From contig URXW01000002.1 of NCBI GenBank assembly GCA_900551995.1, positions 1 through 64,000 on the forward strand: a DNA stretch of 64,000 nucleotides, read 5' to 3'. Under the pieces are notes generated by a model. The model saw nothing but the letters and a program-made list of their open reading frames with translations, did not search any database and was not told the DNA's origin. The DNA is from an uncultured Eubacteriales bacterium (lineage in GTDB: Bacteria > Bacillota > Clostridia > Oscillospirales > Oscillospiraceae). Shown one piece after another: positions 1-7,155 of the stretch (position 1 is the first letter of the stretch; every line of letters starts with the position of its first letter). The translations under genes were made by a program, and so were the position numbers.

Positions 1-249
1 TCCATCTGCTGCGTGAACATCGAGTCCTGCGAGATGTCCGCCATCCTGCCCGTCCGCGACGACGGCATGGTGTACTTCTTCTCCATGGCCACCTCCTTCA
101 CCAAGGCTGCTCTGGGTGCTGAGGGTATCGGCAAGGATGTCACCATGATCATCGGCAACGGCTACACCAAGAACCACGCCAACATCACTCTGGACGTGCT
201 GCGCGAGAACCCCAAGCTGCGTAAGCTGTTCGACGAGAAGTACTGCTAA
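1..249 (+). CDS. kdd: L-erythro-3,5-diaminohexanoate dehydrogenase, C-terminal 82 residues (gene starts outside window)
   Basis: This is the 3' end of a gene open from base 1 and ending with TAA at 247. In lysine fermentation Kdd oxidatively deaminates 3,5-diaminohexanoate to 3-keto-5-aminohexanoate with NAD(P)+. The visible tail has an IGNGYTKNHA segment near the end that I associate with Kdd. The call rests mainly on position: kamA, kamD and kamE follow directly. The rest of the pathway (kce, kal) is not in the window and may lie upstream. Codon use is strongly biased towards CTG, ACC and ATC, as in the following genes, which suggests high expression. Confidence 0.75.
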   Translation, partial: SICCVNIESCEMSAILPVRDDGMVYFFSMATSFTKAALGAEGIGKDVTMIIGNGYTKNHANITLDVLRENPKLRKLFDEKYC

Positions 250-264
250 ACAAAACCCGCCGAA

Positions 265-294
265 GCTGGGTGTCCCCTTCGGGGGACTCCCAGC
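265..294 (+). other. Intercistronic hairpin between kdd and kamA
   Basis: Bases 265-270 pair with 289-294, and 272-277 pair with 282-287 (one T:T mismatch at 271/288), closing a TTCG tetraloop at 278-281. No T-run follows, so it is not a standard terminator. It lies before the kamA ribosome binding site. An RNA-processing or 3'-end stability role, or partial attenuation, is inferred. Confidence 0.7.
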
Positions 295-337
295 CTTTGA
301 CCTACCATTAACTTGATTTTGTGAAGGAGAAACGCAC

Positions 338-1588
338 ATGAAAACTCGCAACGGTTTGTTCGCTGACGTTCCCGAAAATCTGTGGAACGACTGGCATTGG
401 CAGGTTCAGAACCGCGCTGAGACGGTTGAGGATCTGAAGAAGTACATGACCCTGACCCCCGATGAGGAGGCCGGCGTTGCCAAGACTCTGGGCAAGCTGC
501 GTATGGCAGTCACCCCCTACTATCTGTCCCTGATCGATCTGGACGATCCCTTTGATCCCATCCGCAAGATGGCGATTCCCCGCGCTGAGGAGCTGGAGTA
601 TGCCGACTATGAGGACGCCGATCCTCTGCACGAGGATACCGACTCTCCCACCCCCGGCCTGACCCACCGCTATCCCGACCGCGTGCTGCTGCTGATCACC
701 GACCAGTGCTCCATGTACTGCCGTCACTGCACCCGTCGCCGCTTTGCCGGTCAGAACGACTGCGAAGTGCCCATGGCGCAGATCGACAAGTGCATCGACT
801 ACGTGGCGGCTCACCCCGAGGTTCGTGACGTGCTGCTGTCCGGCGGTGACAGTCTGATGGTCGAGGACGACACTCTGGAGTACATCATCAAGCGCGTGCG
901 CGCCATCCCCCACGTGGAGATCGTGCGTCTGGGCTCCCGTACCCCCGTTGTGTGTCCCCAGCGTATCACCCCCGAGCTGTGCGCCATGCTGAAGAAGTAT
1001 CATCCCGTGTGGCTGAACACCCACTTCAACACCCCCAAGGAGTTCACTCCCGAGGCTGCCAAGGCTTGCGCCATGCTGGCTGACGCCGGTATTCCTCTGG
1101 GCAACCAGTCCGTGCTGCTGGCCGGCGTGAACGATTGCTCCCACGTGATGATGGAGCTGGTTCACGGTCTGGTCAAGATGCGCGTCCGCCCCTACTACAT
1201 CTACGCTTGCGATCCTTCTCTGGGTCTAAGCCACTTCCGTACTCCCGTGTCCAAGGGCATCGAGATCATGGAAGCCCTGCGCGGTCACACCTCCGGCTAC
1301 TGCATCCCCACCTTCGTGGTGGACGCTCCCGGCGGCGGCGGCAAGACCCCCGTTATGCCCAACTACCTGATCTCCGAGACTCCCCGCAAGGTCATCCTGC
1401 GTAACTTCGAGGGCGTCATCACCTCTTACACCCAGCCCGAGCACTACGTCCAGAATTGCCACTGCGACGTCTGCACCGGCAAGAAGAAGGTGGAGAAGAC
1501 CGGCGTGGCATGGGTCGCCGAGGGCACCAAGCAGCGTTATCTGGAGCCCACCAAGCTGCTGCGTAACGAGCGTCACGTCAAGAAGTAA
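338..1588 (+). CDS. kamA: Lysine 2,3-aminomutase (radical SAM, PLP)
   Basis: This 416-residue enzyme interconverts L-lysine and L-beta-lysine, the first step of lysine fermentation. The radical-SAM motif CSMYCRHC (C-x3-C-x2-C) is present near residues 125-132. The Gly-rich PGGGGK segment near residue 330 carries the PLP-binding lysine known from this family. C-terminal cysteines (HCDVC) match the zinc or oligomerisation tail of clostridial KamA. The length is normal for the family. The ATG has an AAGGAG site 10 bases upstream. It sits between kdd and kamD with the same codon bias, so it is almost certainly co-transcribed. Confidence 0.97.
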   Translation: MKTRNGLFADVPENLWNDWHWQVQNRAETVEDLKKYMTLTPDEEAGVAKTLGKLRMAVTPYYLSLIDLDDPFDPIRKMAIPRAEELEYADYEDADPLHEDTDSPTPGLTHRYPDRVLLLITDQCSMYCRHCTRRRFAGQNDCEVPMAQIDKCIDYVAAHPEVRDVLLSGGDSLMVEDDTLEYIIKRVRAIPHVEIVRLGSRTPVVCPQRITPELCAMLKKYHPVWLNTHFNTPKEFTPEAAKACAMLADAGIPLGNQSVLLAGVNDCSHVMMELVHGLVKMRVRPYYIYACDPSLGLSHFRTPVSKGIEIMEALRGHTSGYCIPTFVVDAPGGGGKTPVMPNYLISETPRKVILRNFEGVITSYTQPEHYVQNCHCDVCTGKKKVEKTGVAWVAEGTKQRYLEPTKLLRNERHVKK

Positions 1589-1603
1589 GAGAGAGGGAAA
1601 ACT

Positions 1604-3163
1604 ATGGAAAGCAAACTCGGCTTGAATTTTGAGCTGGTCAACCGTGCCCGTGCCTCCGCCGCCAAGATCGCGGACGACACCCAGCATTTCATCGACCAGC
1701 ACACCACCGTCACGGTGGAGCGCGCTGTTTGCCGTCTGCTGGGTATCGATGGCGTCAACGATATGGACGTTCCTCTGCCCAACGTGGTGGTCGATCACCT
1801 GATGGCGAACTCCCTGCTGCCCGCCGGTGCCGCGTGGACTATCGGCAACGCCATGGTGGAGACCGGCAAGGATCCCCAGGGCGTAGCAGAGGCAGTCAAC
1901 AGCGGCGAGCTGGATCTCGGCAAGATCCCCGCCCACTCCGACGCGGAGATCCGCGCGGCGATCACCCCTGTGGTGAACGCCACCGTGGCGCGCATCAACA
2001 AGAACGTCGCCAAGCGCAACTCCTACCTGAAGGAGTGGGGCGACAAGGAAGGTCCCTACCTGTACATCATCGTGGCGACCGGTAATATCTACGAGGATAT
2101 TACCCAGGCGAAGGCCGGTGCCAAGCAGGGTGCCGACATCATCGCCGTTATCCGTACCACCGGTCAGTCCCTGCTGGACTACGTGCCCTACGGTGCCACC
2201 ACCGAGGGCTTCGGCGGTACCTACGCCACCCAGGAGAACTTCCGCCTCATGCGCGCCGCGCTGGACGAGGTGGGCGAGGAGCAGCACCGCTACATCCGGC
2301 TGTGCAACTACTGCTCCGGTCTGTGCATGCCCGAGATCGCCGCTATGGGTGCTCTGGAGCGTCTGGACGTCATGCTGAACGACGCTCTGTACGGCATCCT
2401 GTTCCGCGACATCAATATGCAGCGCACCATCGTTGACCAGTATTTCTCCCGCGTCATCAACGGCTACGCCGGTGTCATCATCAACACCGGTGAGGATAAC
2501 TACCTGACCACCGACGACGCCATCACCGCCGCCCACACCGTTTTGGCGTCCCAGTTCATCAACGAGGCGTTCGCCAGAACCGCCGGTATGCGCGAGGAGC
2601 AGATGGGTCTGGGTCACGCCTTCGAGATGGATCCCGCCGTGGAGGACACCTTCCTCTACGAGCTGGCGCAGGCGCAGATGGCACGCGAGATCTTCCCCAA
2701 CGCGCCTCTGAAGTACATGCCTCCCACGAAGTTTATGACCGGCAACATCTTCCGCGGTCACATTCAGGACGCCCTGTTCAACATGGTGACCATCCTGACC
2801 AACCAGAAGCTGTGCCTGCTGGGCATGATGACCGAGGCGATCCACACCCCGTTCATGTCCGACCGCGCCCTCTCCATCGAGAACGCGCAATACATCTTCC
2901 GCACCATGAAGGATCTGGGCGATGAGCTGACCTACAAAGAGGGCGGCATCATCCGTACCCGTGCCAACGAGGTGCTGACCAAGGCGACCGACCTGCTGGA
3001 GGAGATCGAGAAGCTGGGTCTGTTCACCACCATCGAGAAGGGCATCTTCGCCGACGTGAAGCGTCCCAAGGATGGCGGTAAGGGCCTGAACGGCGTCGTG
3101 GTCAAGGACGACAAATACTTCAATCCGTTCATTGAAGTTATGAAAGGCAAGGTGGGAGCATGA
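1604..3163 (+). CDS. kamD: Lysine 5,6-aminomutase, alpha subunit
   Basis: This 519-residue subunit forms, with KamE, the adenosylcobalamin- and PLP-dependent aminomutase that moves the terminal amino group of beta-lysine (or D-lysine) to carbon 5. The size matches the clostridial alpha subunit, which provides the TIM-barrel body. It begins 15 bases after kamA, behind a GAGAGGG site, and its stop overlaps the kamE start (ATGA), which implies translational coupling and a fixed stoichiometry. I saw no frameshift or truncation. Confidence 0.96.
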   Translation: MESKLGLNFELVNRARASAAKIADDTQHFIDQHTTVTVERAVCRLLGIDGVNDMDVPLPNVVVDHLMANSLLPAGAAWTIGNAMVETGKDPQGVAEAVNSGELDLGKIPAHSDAEIRAAITPVVNATVARINKNVAKRNSYLKEWGDKEGPYLYIIVATGNIYEDITQAKAGAKQGADIIAVIRTTGQSLLDYVPYGATTEGFGGTYATQENFRLMRAALDEVGEEQHRYIRLCNYCSGLCMPEIAAMGALERLDVMLNDALYGILFRDINMQRTIVDQYFSRVINGYAGVIINTGEDNYLTTDDAITAAHTVLASQFINEAFARTAGMREEQMGLGHAFEMDPAVEDTFLYELAQAQMAREIFPNAPLKYMPPTKFMTGNIFRGHIQDALFNMVTILTNQKLCLLGMMTEAIHTPFMSDRALSIENAQYIFRTMKDLGDELTYKEGGIIRTRANEVLTKATDLLEEIEKLGLFTTIEKGIFADVKRPKDGGKGLNGVVVKDDKYFNPFIEVMKGKVGA

Positions 3164-3948
3164 GCAGCGGACTGTATAACACCCATAAGATCGATTTCGA
3201 TACCACGCTGGATCTGACCCGTCTGAAGCCCTACGGCGACACCATGAACGACGGTAAGGTGCAGACCAGCTTCACCCTGCCCATCAAGGACGATGAGCGC
3301 GGTGAAGAGGCTGCCCGCCAGATCGCAAAGAAGATGGGTCTTGACGAGCCCAACGTGGCGTACCACACCCCGCTGGACAAGGAGTTCACCTTCTATGTGG
3401 TCTACGGCAGCTGCGTCCACTCCGTGAACTACGAGGACATCCACGTGATCACCGTGGAGTCCGATGTGATGAGCATGGAGGACACCAACGAGTATATCAA
3501 GGAGCACATCGGCCGCAAGGTCGTGATGGTGGGTGCCTCCACCGGTACCGACGCTCACACCGTCGGCATCGACGCTATTATGAACCGCAAGGGCTTTGCC
3601 GGCCACTACGGTCTGGAGCGTTACGAGATGATCGAGGCGTATAACCTCGGCTCGCAGGTGCCCAACGAGGAGTTCATCCAGAAGGCTCTGGAGCTGCACG
3701 CCGACGTGCTGCTGGTCTCCCAGACCGTTACCCAGAAGGATGTTCACATCCAGAACCTCACCAACCTCATCGAGCTGCTGGAGGCGGAAGGCCTGCGCGA
3801 CAAGTTCGTTGTCTGCTGCGGCGGTCCCCGAATCACCCATGAGCTGGCGAAGGAGCTGGGCTACGATGCCGGCTTCGGTGCCGGTAAGTACGCCGACGAC
3901 GTGGCGTCCTTCGCCGTGACCGAGATGGTCAAGCGCGGCATGAAGTAA
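3160..3948 (+). CDS. kamE: Lysine 5,6-aminomutase, beta (cobalamin-binding) subunit
   Basis: This 262-residue subunit has the expected family size. The B12 base-off motif D-x-H-x-x-G is visible as DAHTVG near residue 128, where the histidine coordinates cobalt. The C-terminal half is a Rossmann-like cobalamin domain with a Gly-rich stretch (VVCCGGPR). The start overlaps the kamD stop by ATGA. It completes the aminomutase with KamD. A strong hairpin lies immediately downstream, before the CoA-transferase genes. Confidence 0.96.
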   Translation: MSSGLYNTHKIDFDTTLDLTRLKPYGDTMNDGKVQTSFTLPIKDDERGEEAARQIAKKMGLDEPNVAYHTPLDKEFTFYVVYGSCVHSVNYEDIHVITVESDVMSMEDTNEYIKEHIGRKVVMVGASTGTDAHTVGIDAIMNRKGFAGHYGLERYEMIEAYNLGSQVPNEEFIQKALELHADVLLVSQTVTQKDVHIQNLTNLIELLEAEGLRDKFVVCCGGPRITHELAKELGYDAGFGAGKYADDVASFAVTEMVKRGMK

Positions 3949-3960
3949 AAATTGGCAGTG

Positions 3961-3996
3961 CCGCTGGGTCTGCCGCAGGCGCGGCAGATCCGGTGG
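3961..3996 (+). other. Intercistronic hairpin between kamE and the CoA-transferase genes
   Basis: Bases 3961-3976 pair with 3981-3996 in a 16-bp stem (three G:U pairs) around an AGGC loop. It is flanked by the direct repeat GTAAAAATTG, once just before it and once just after. No T-run follows and the next gene has its own strong TAGGAGG site. A processing or differential-stability element is inferred. Confidence 0.75.
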
Positions 3997-4028
3997 TTGC
4001 TGTCGTAAAAATTGTAGGAGGAAAAGAA

Positions 4029-4721
4029 ATGGCAAAGAAACCTGTTTTGACTGCCAAGGAAGCGGCAGCCATGATCCCCGACGGTGCCACTATTATGTGT
4101 GGCGGTTTCCTGGCCTGCGGTCAGGCACGTGCTATCGTCAAGGAGCTGGTCGCTCTTGGCACTAAGGATCTGACCCTCATCGCTAACGATATGGGTCGCG
4201 CCACCGGACCCAAGGGCGAGGAGTTCTTCGGTATTGCGGAGCTGATCCACAACCATCAGGTCAAGCGCGTCATCGCCACCCACGTGGGCATGACCCCCGA
4301 GGTCGGCCAGCAGCACACCGAGGGCACCCTCGAGGTCAACCTGCTGCCCCAGGGCACTCTGGCGGAGTGCGTCCGCGCTGCCGGTGCCGGTCTGGGCGGC
4401 GTTCTGACCCCCGTGGGCATCGACACTCTGGTGGAGGAGTCCCCCTTCTGCCTGGGTCGTCACACCGTGGACGGCAAGGATTATTTGCTGATGAAGCCCA
4501 TCCACGCCGATTTCGCGCTGCTGGGCACCTATAAGTGCGACGAGTACGGCAACTGCTGGTATAAGGGCACCATGCGTAACTTCAACGTTGTCATGGCGAC
4601 CGCCGCTGACACCGTCATCGCTGAGTGCGAGTATATTGTCCCCGTGGGCGACATCGAGCCCGAGAACATCCATACCTACGGTATGTGCGTTGACTACATC
4701 GTGGAAGGAGACAGAAAGTAA
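4029..4721 (+). CDS. atoD: CoA transferase subunit A (butyryl-CoA:acetoacetate type)
   Basis: This 230-residue class I CoA-transferase alpha subunit probably works with the next gene. In lysine fermentation the heterodimer moves CoA between butyryl-CoA or acetyl-CoA and acetoacetate. The N-terminus (MIPDGATIMCGGF) is the usual subunit-A Gly-rich opening. The start at 4029 is chosen over an in-frame GTG at 3993 because TAGGAGG ends 8 bases before it. Its stop overlaps the start of subunit B by one base. The exact acyl partner cannot be read from sequence. Confidence 0.92.
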   Translation: MAKKPVLTAKEAAAMIPDGATIMCGGFLACGQARAIVKELVALGTKDLTLIANDMGRATGPKGEEFFGIAELIHNHQVKRVIATHVGMTPEVGQQHTEGTLEVNLLPQGTLAECVRAAGAGLGGVLTPVGIDTLVEESPFCLGRHTVDGKDYLLMKPIHADFALLGTYKCDEYGNCWYKGTMRNFNVVMATAADTVIAECEYIVPVGDIEPENIHTYGMCVDYIVEGDRK

Positions 4722-5389
4722 TGGAAAAGTCTGAGATCAAGGGCTTTATTGCCAAGCGTTGCGCCAAAGAGCTGAAAAACGGCGACGTCGTGAACCTGGG
4801 CATCGGTCTGCCCACCCTGATCCCCAACTATCTGCCCGAGGGCGTCGAGCTGATCATCCATGCCGAGCTGGGTATCGTCTCCGCCGGTGCCGCCCCCAAG
4901 GAGGGTGACGCCAACTACGATCCCTACCACGTTGTGGACGCTGGCGGCAACCCCTCCTCCGTGGCTTTCGGCGGCGGCTTCATCGACTCCGCCACCAACT
5001 TCGGTCTGATCCGCGGCGGCCACGTGGACGCTTGCTTCCTGGGCGCGCTGGAAGTGGACGCCGAGGGTAACCTGGCGAACTGGATCATCCCCGGCAAGAA
5101 GATGCCCGGCATGGGCGGTGCCATGGATCTGTGCGTCGGTGCGAAGCACTGCATCGTCTGCATGGAGCACACCGCTAAGGGCAACCCCAAGATTTTCGAG
5201 AAGTGCCGTCTGCCCCTGACCGCCTCTCACTGCGTGAACAAGATCATCACCGAGATGTGCGTGTTCGATGTCACCGACAAGGGTCTGTTGATGACCGAGA
5301 TCAACCCCGAGTTCACCGTCGAACAGGTCAAGGAAGCTACCGCCGCCCCCTTCGAGGTCGCCGTGGAGCTGAAGAGCATGCTGGACTAA
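4721..5389 (+). CDS. atoA: CoA transferase subunit B
   Basis: This 222-residue beta subunit of a class I CoA-transferase has the catalytic-glutamate region as HAELGIVSAG near residue 48, corresponding to the E-x-G-I segment of the family. The Gly-rich stretch AFGGGFIDSA is also typical. The subunits are translationally coupled (TAATG) and the operon ends here at a strong terminator. With the amino-mutases upstream, this closes the window's part of lysine conversion to butyrate and acetate. Confidence 0.92.
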   Translation: MEKSEIKGFIAKRCAKELKNGDVVNLGIGLPTLIPNYLPEGVELIIHAELGIVSAGAAPKEGDANYDPYHVVDAGGNPSSVAFGGGFIDSATNFGLIRGGHVDACFLGALEVDAEGNLANWIIPGKKMPGMGGAMDLCVGAKHCIVCMEHTAKGNPKIFEKCRLPLTASHCVNKIITEMCVFDVTDKGLLMTEINPEFTVEQVKEATAAPFEVAVELKSMLD

Positions 5390-5401
5390 TACACCGCAAA
5401 A

Positions 5402-5431
5402 AAAGAAAGCCCTCCGGGCTTTCTTTTTTTT
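5402..5431 (+). terminator. Rho-independent terminator of the lysine operon
   Basis: A long stem whose core is AGCCC-TCC-GGGCT, extended by A:T pairs, is followed by eight T residues at 5424-5431. It starts 12 bases after the atoA stop. Confidence 0.95.
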
Positions 5432-5470
5432 GCACCTTCCCCACGCCGCAGCCGCGGTACCCCCCACCGC

Positions 5471-5511
5471 CATAAAGAAAATGACCGCCTTACGCGGTCA
5501 TTTTCTTTATG
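5471..5511 (-). terminator. Terminator-like hairpin at the end of the CooT-like gene
   Basis: Bases 5471-5488 pair perfectly with 5494-5511 around a five-base loop. On the minus strand the distal arm is U-rich and follows the stop codon, which lies in the loop. The stem therefore overlaps the last codons of the gene. Confidence 0.75.
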
Positions 5512-5675
5512 GTGATAATGTTCTCCATCAGGTCGATTTTCTCAATGGCACCCTCCACCACCGTGGGGATCCCCATAATGTCGGTGAACACCAGCTTGCC
5601 GTCCTTCTGCGTCACCGACGCCACATTTTTGCAAACCGTCTGCCGGTCAGCCGTTACCACAGTGGAAAGGCACAT
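5490..5675 (-). CDS. CooT-family small metal (nickel) binding protein
   Basis: This 61-residue protein begins Met-Cys (MCLSTVV), the arrangement in CooT proteins where the second-residue cysteine helps bind nickel at a dimer interface. The rest is a small beta-rich fold with a central VTQKDGKLVFTDIMG. I chose the second ATG (5675) because it places Cys at position 2 and is better spaced from AGGAG. The first ATG at 5681 overlaps the upstream stop as ATGA. It is co-transcribed with the His-rich gene. The CooT role as nickel chaperone for CODH is known only for some members, so its role here is inferred. Confidence 0.7.
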   Translation of the reverse strand: MCLSTVVTADRQTVCKNVASVTQKDGKLVFTDIMGIPTVVEGAIEKIDLMENIITIKKMTA

Positions 5676-5677
5676 GG

Positions 5678-5992
5678 TCATTCCTCTCCTTTCAGGATCC
5701 GCAGCGACTCCGCCAGCTTCTCGTTGCCCACGGTCAGATCCACCACCGCCTCGTGGAGCAGCTGCGCGGCCTCGCCCTCTACGCTGTGCGCTAATTCGTG
5801 CAGCTCATCTACATGGTGACGATTATGCGTTACCATGTACGACAGCAGCGCGACTGTCTCCTCCGGAGAGTGGTGCTCATGGGCGTGCCCGTGCTCATGT
5901 CCGTGTGCATGGGAGTGCGAGTGCTCGTGATGCTCCGTTTCATGGGTGTGTACACCTTGAACATCAAGGGTTTGTACAGGGTTGTTTTCCAT
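5678..5992 (-). CDS. Histidine-rich putative metal-binding protein
   Basis: This 104-residue protein has residues 16-41 dominated by His alternating with Glu, Gly, Ser and Ala (HSHSHAHGHEHGHAHEHH), followed by a helical C-terminal domain with more His and Glu. No signal peptide is visible, so it is probably cytoplasmic. Such tails buffer or deliver Ni, Co or Zn. It is the first gene of a two-gene unit with the CooT-like protein and lies divergent from a CsoR/RcnR-type repressor that is also His-rich at its N-terminus. A nickel-storage or chaperone role is inferred. Confidence 0.7.
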   Translation of the reverse strand: MENNPVQTLDVQGVHTHETEHHEHSHSHAHGHEHGHAHEHHSPEETVALLSYMVTHNRHHVDELHELAHSVEGEAAQLLHEAVVDLTVGNEKLAESLRILKGEE

Positions 5993-6019
5993 AGTACGTC
6001 ACCTTTCATTTTTTTGAAT

Positions 6020-6048
6020 ATTGTACCATACACCTCTGCGAAAGTCAA
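6020..6048 (-). promoter_or_regulatory. Promoter of the His-rich/CooT-like unit
   Basis: On the minus strand TTGACT (6048-6043) and TACAAT (6025-6020) are separated by 17 bases, about 30 bases from the start codon. It is divergent from the promoter at 6146, leaving about 100 bases of A/T-rich DNA between them for operator sites. Confidence 0.8.
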
Positions 6049-6145
6049 TTTTTCGCCCCCAAAAGCAAAAATCGTAATAAATTCTCCGGAATAGCAGACG
6101 CAAGTACAAAATATGCCAAAAAACTGTGAAAACGGTGCAAAAAGA

Positions 6146-6174
6146 TTGACAGAATTCCCACAATTATATATAAT
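6146..6174 (+). promoter_or_regulatory. Consensus promoter of the CsoR/RcnR-type repressor gene
   Basis: TTGACA (6146-6151) and TATAAT (6169-6174) are both perfect consensus with a 17-base spacer. Such a strong promoter suggests that it is normally repressed, plausibly by its own product. Confidence 0.85.
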
Positions 6175-6268
6175 TTTACTGACAGAGTCCGGTTACTCCC
6201 TTATAAAGAAATAGCCGTTATACCAACGAAACGCACGCGAAATACGCGAAAAAGCGAGGAAAACTGAT

Positions 6269-6553
6269 TTGAACGACCACGAACATCATCACTCCCATCA
6301 GGAGACGAAAGCTGTTCTGAACCGCCTCAGCCGCGCCCAAGGTCACCTCGACGCCGTCCGCCGCATGGTGGAAAGAGGCGAAGATTGCGCGGAGGTTTTG
6401 GTGCAGCTGAGTGCGGTGATCTCTGCGCTGAACGGCACGGGACGGGCGATTTTGAAGGATCACATCAGCCACTGCATCGTGGATGCGGTGGAGGCGGGCG
6501 ACGAGGAGGCGATCCAGGCTCTGAACGATGCCATAGACCGCTTCATGCGGTGA
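6269..6553 (+). CDS. CsoR/RcnR/FrmR-family metal-sensing repressor
   Basis: This 94-residue all-helical protein belongs to the CsoR-like family: RAQGHLDAVRRM at residues 26-37, a conserved Cys in the second helix (EDCAEVLVQLSAV) and HISHCIVDAV in the third. An N-terminal His cluster (DHEHHHSH) resembles nickel/cobalt-type RcnR relatives more than copper sensors. The likely start is TTG at 6269, with GCGAGGA upstream. It is divergent from the His-rich and CooT-like genes and probably regulates them. The metal cannot be fixed from sequence alone. Confidence 0.88.
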   Translation: MNDHEHHHSHQETKAVLNRLSRAQGHLDAVRRMVERGEDCAEVLVQLSAVISALNGTGRAILKDHISHCIVDAVEAGDEEAIQALNDAIDRFMR

Positions 6554-6599
6554 TTTTTGGGCGATACAGCCGTATCGTCTGCATGGCACCGCCGCCGCG

Positions 6600-6628
6600 T
6601 TGACAGCGGCGGGAAAGAGGATTATAAT
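6600..6628 (+). promoter_or_regulatory. Consensus promoter upstream of the flavodoxin remnant
   Basis: TTGACA (6600-6605) and TATAAT (6623-6628) are separated by 17 bases. It drives a transcript entering the broken flavodoxin gene and then the small membrane protein at 6800. Confidence 0.85.
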
Positions 6629-6656
6629 GGTACTGGCAGGAAAAGGAGAAAGCGGC

Positions 6657-6797
6657 ATGATCTCTGGTATCGTGTACACATCCAATTCCGCCTGCACAGC
6701 GTAATATACCCGACTGCTGGGCGGCGCGCTGGGACTGCCCGTGCGCGCGGAGAGTCTGGCACCGGTCATCAACTGGTATAAGACGAAGGAGGGCTGA
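6657..6797 (+). pseudogene. Flavodoxin-domain remnant with internal stop
   Basis: Translation from the ATG at 6657 gives MISGIVYTSNSACTA, then TAA at 6702-6704. Reading continues in the same frame as YTRLLGGALGLPVRAESLAP up to TGA at 6795. The opening IVYTSN plus a following R-LLG-x-LGLPV segment looks like the FMN-loop start of short flavodoxins, but only 46 codons remain of the usual 140 or more. The promoter and an AAGGAG-type site are intact. It appears to be a deletion derivative with a nonsense codon. Alternatively, only the 15-residue peptide is made. Confidence 0.55.
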
Positions 6798-6799
6798 CC

Positions 6800-7084
6800 A
6801 TGAAAAAGTATCTACACATGGCGGGCGAGGCGGCCGGAAAGCTCTTGGCTGCCGCCGCAAAGCTGGCGAAACGGTTGGCGTACACCGTCATGCGGACGGT
6901 GGGTGCCGCGGCAGGAGTCGTGGGTAAGGCGTTGAAAAGCCTGCTGGACAAGGTCGCCTGCGGCGTGGGAAAAAAGGCGCGGAGGGTCGTTCCGCCTCTG
7001 TGCAAGATCGTGATGATCGCCTCCGGTACGGTGGCGGTGCTGTCCTGCGTGGGCTGGCTCATCAGCCGCAAAAAATGCGCGTAA
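6800..7084 (+). CDS. Small Ala/Lys-rich protein with C-terminal membrane segment
   Basis: This 94-residue protein is not recognised. The first two thirds form a basic amphipathic helix rich in Ala, Lys and Gly. A hydrophobic segment (IVMIASGTVAVLSCVGWLI) at about residues 70-88 is probably a single transmembrane helix, followed by a short basic tail. GAAGGAGG precedes the ATG by about 7 bases, overlapping the end of the flavodoxin remnant, so it is probably expressed from the promoter at 6600. The function is unknown. Confidence 0.6.
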   Translation: MKKYLHMAGEAAGKLLAAAAKLAKRLAYTVMRTVGAAAGVVGKALKSLLDKVACGVGKKARRVVPPLCKIVMIASGTVAVLSCVGWLISRKKCA

Positions 7085-7103
7085 GCGAGATAAGTATACC
7101 ACA

Positions 7104-7130
7104 GGGAGATGCACGGAAGGTGCATCTCCC
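7104..7130 (+). other. Hairpin upstream of htpG
   Basis: An 11-bp perfect stem (7104-7114 with 7120-7130) around GGAAG lies between the small membrane protein gene and htpG. Only two T residues follow, so it is at best a weak terminator or an mRNA boundary. Confidence 0.5.
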
Positions 7131-7155
7131 TTAAACAAAGGAGATATGAGCAAGT

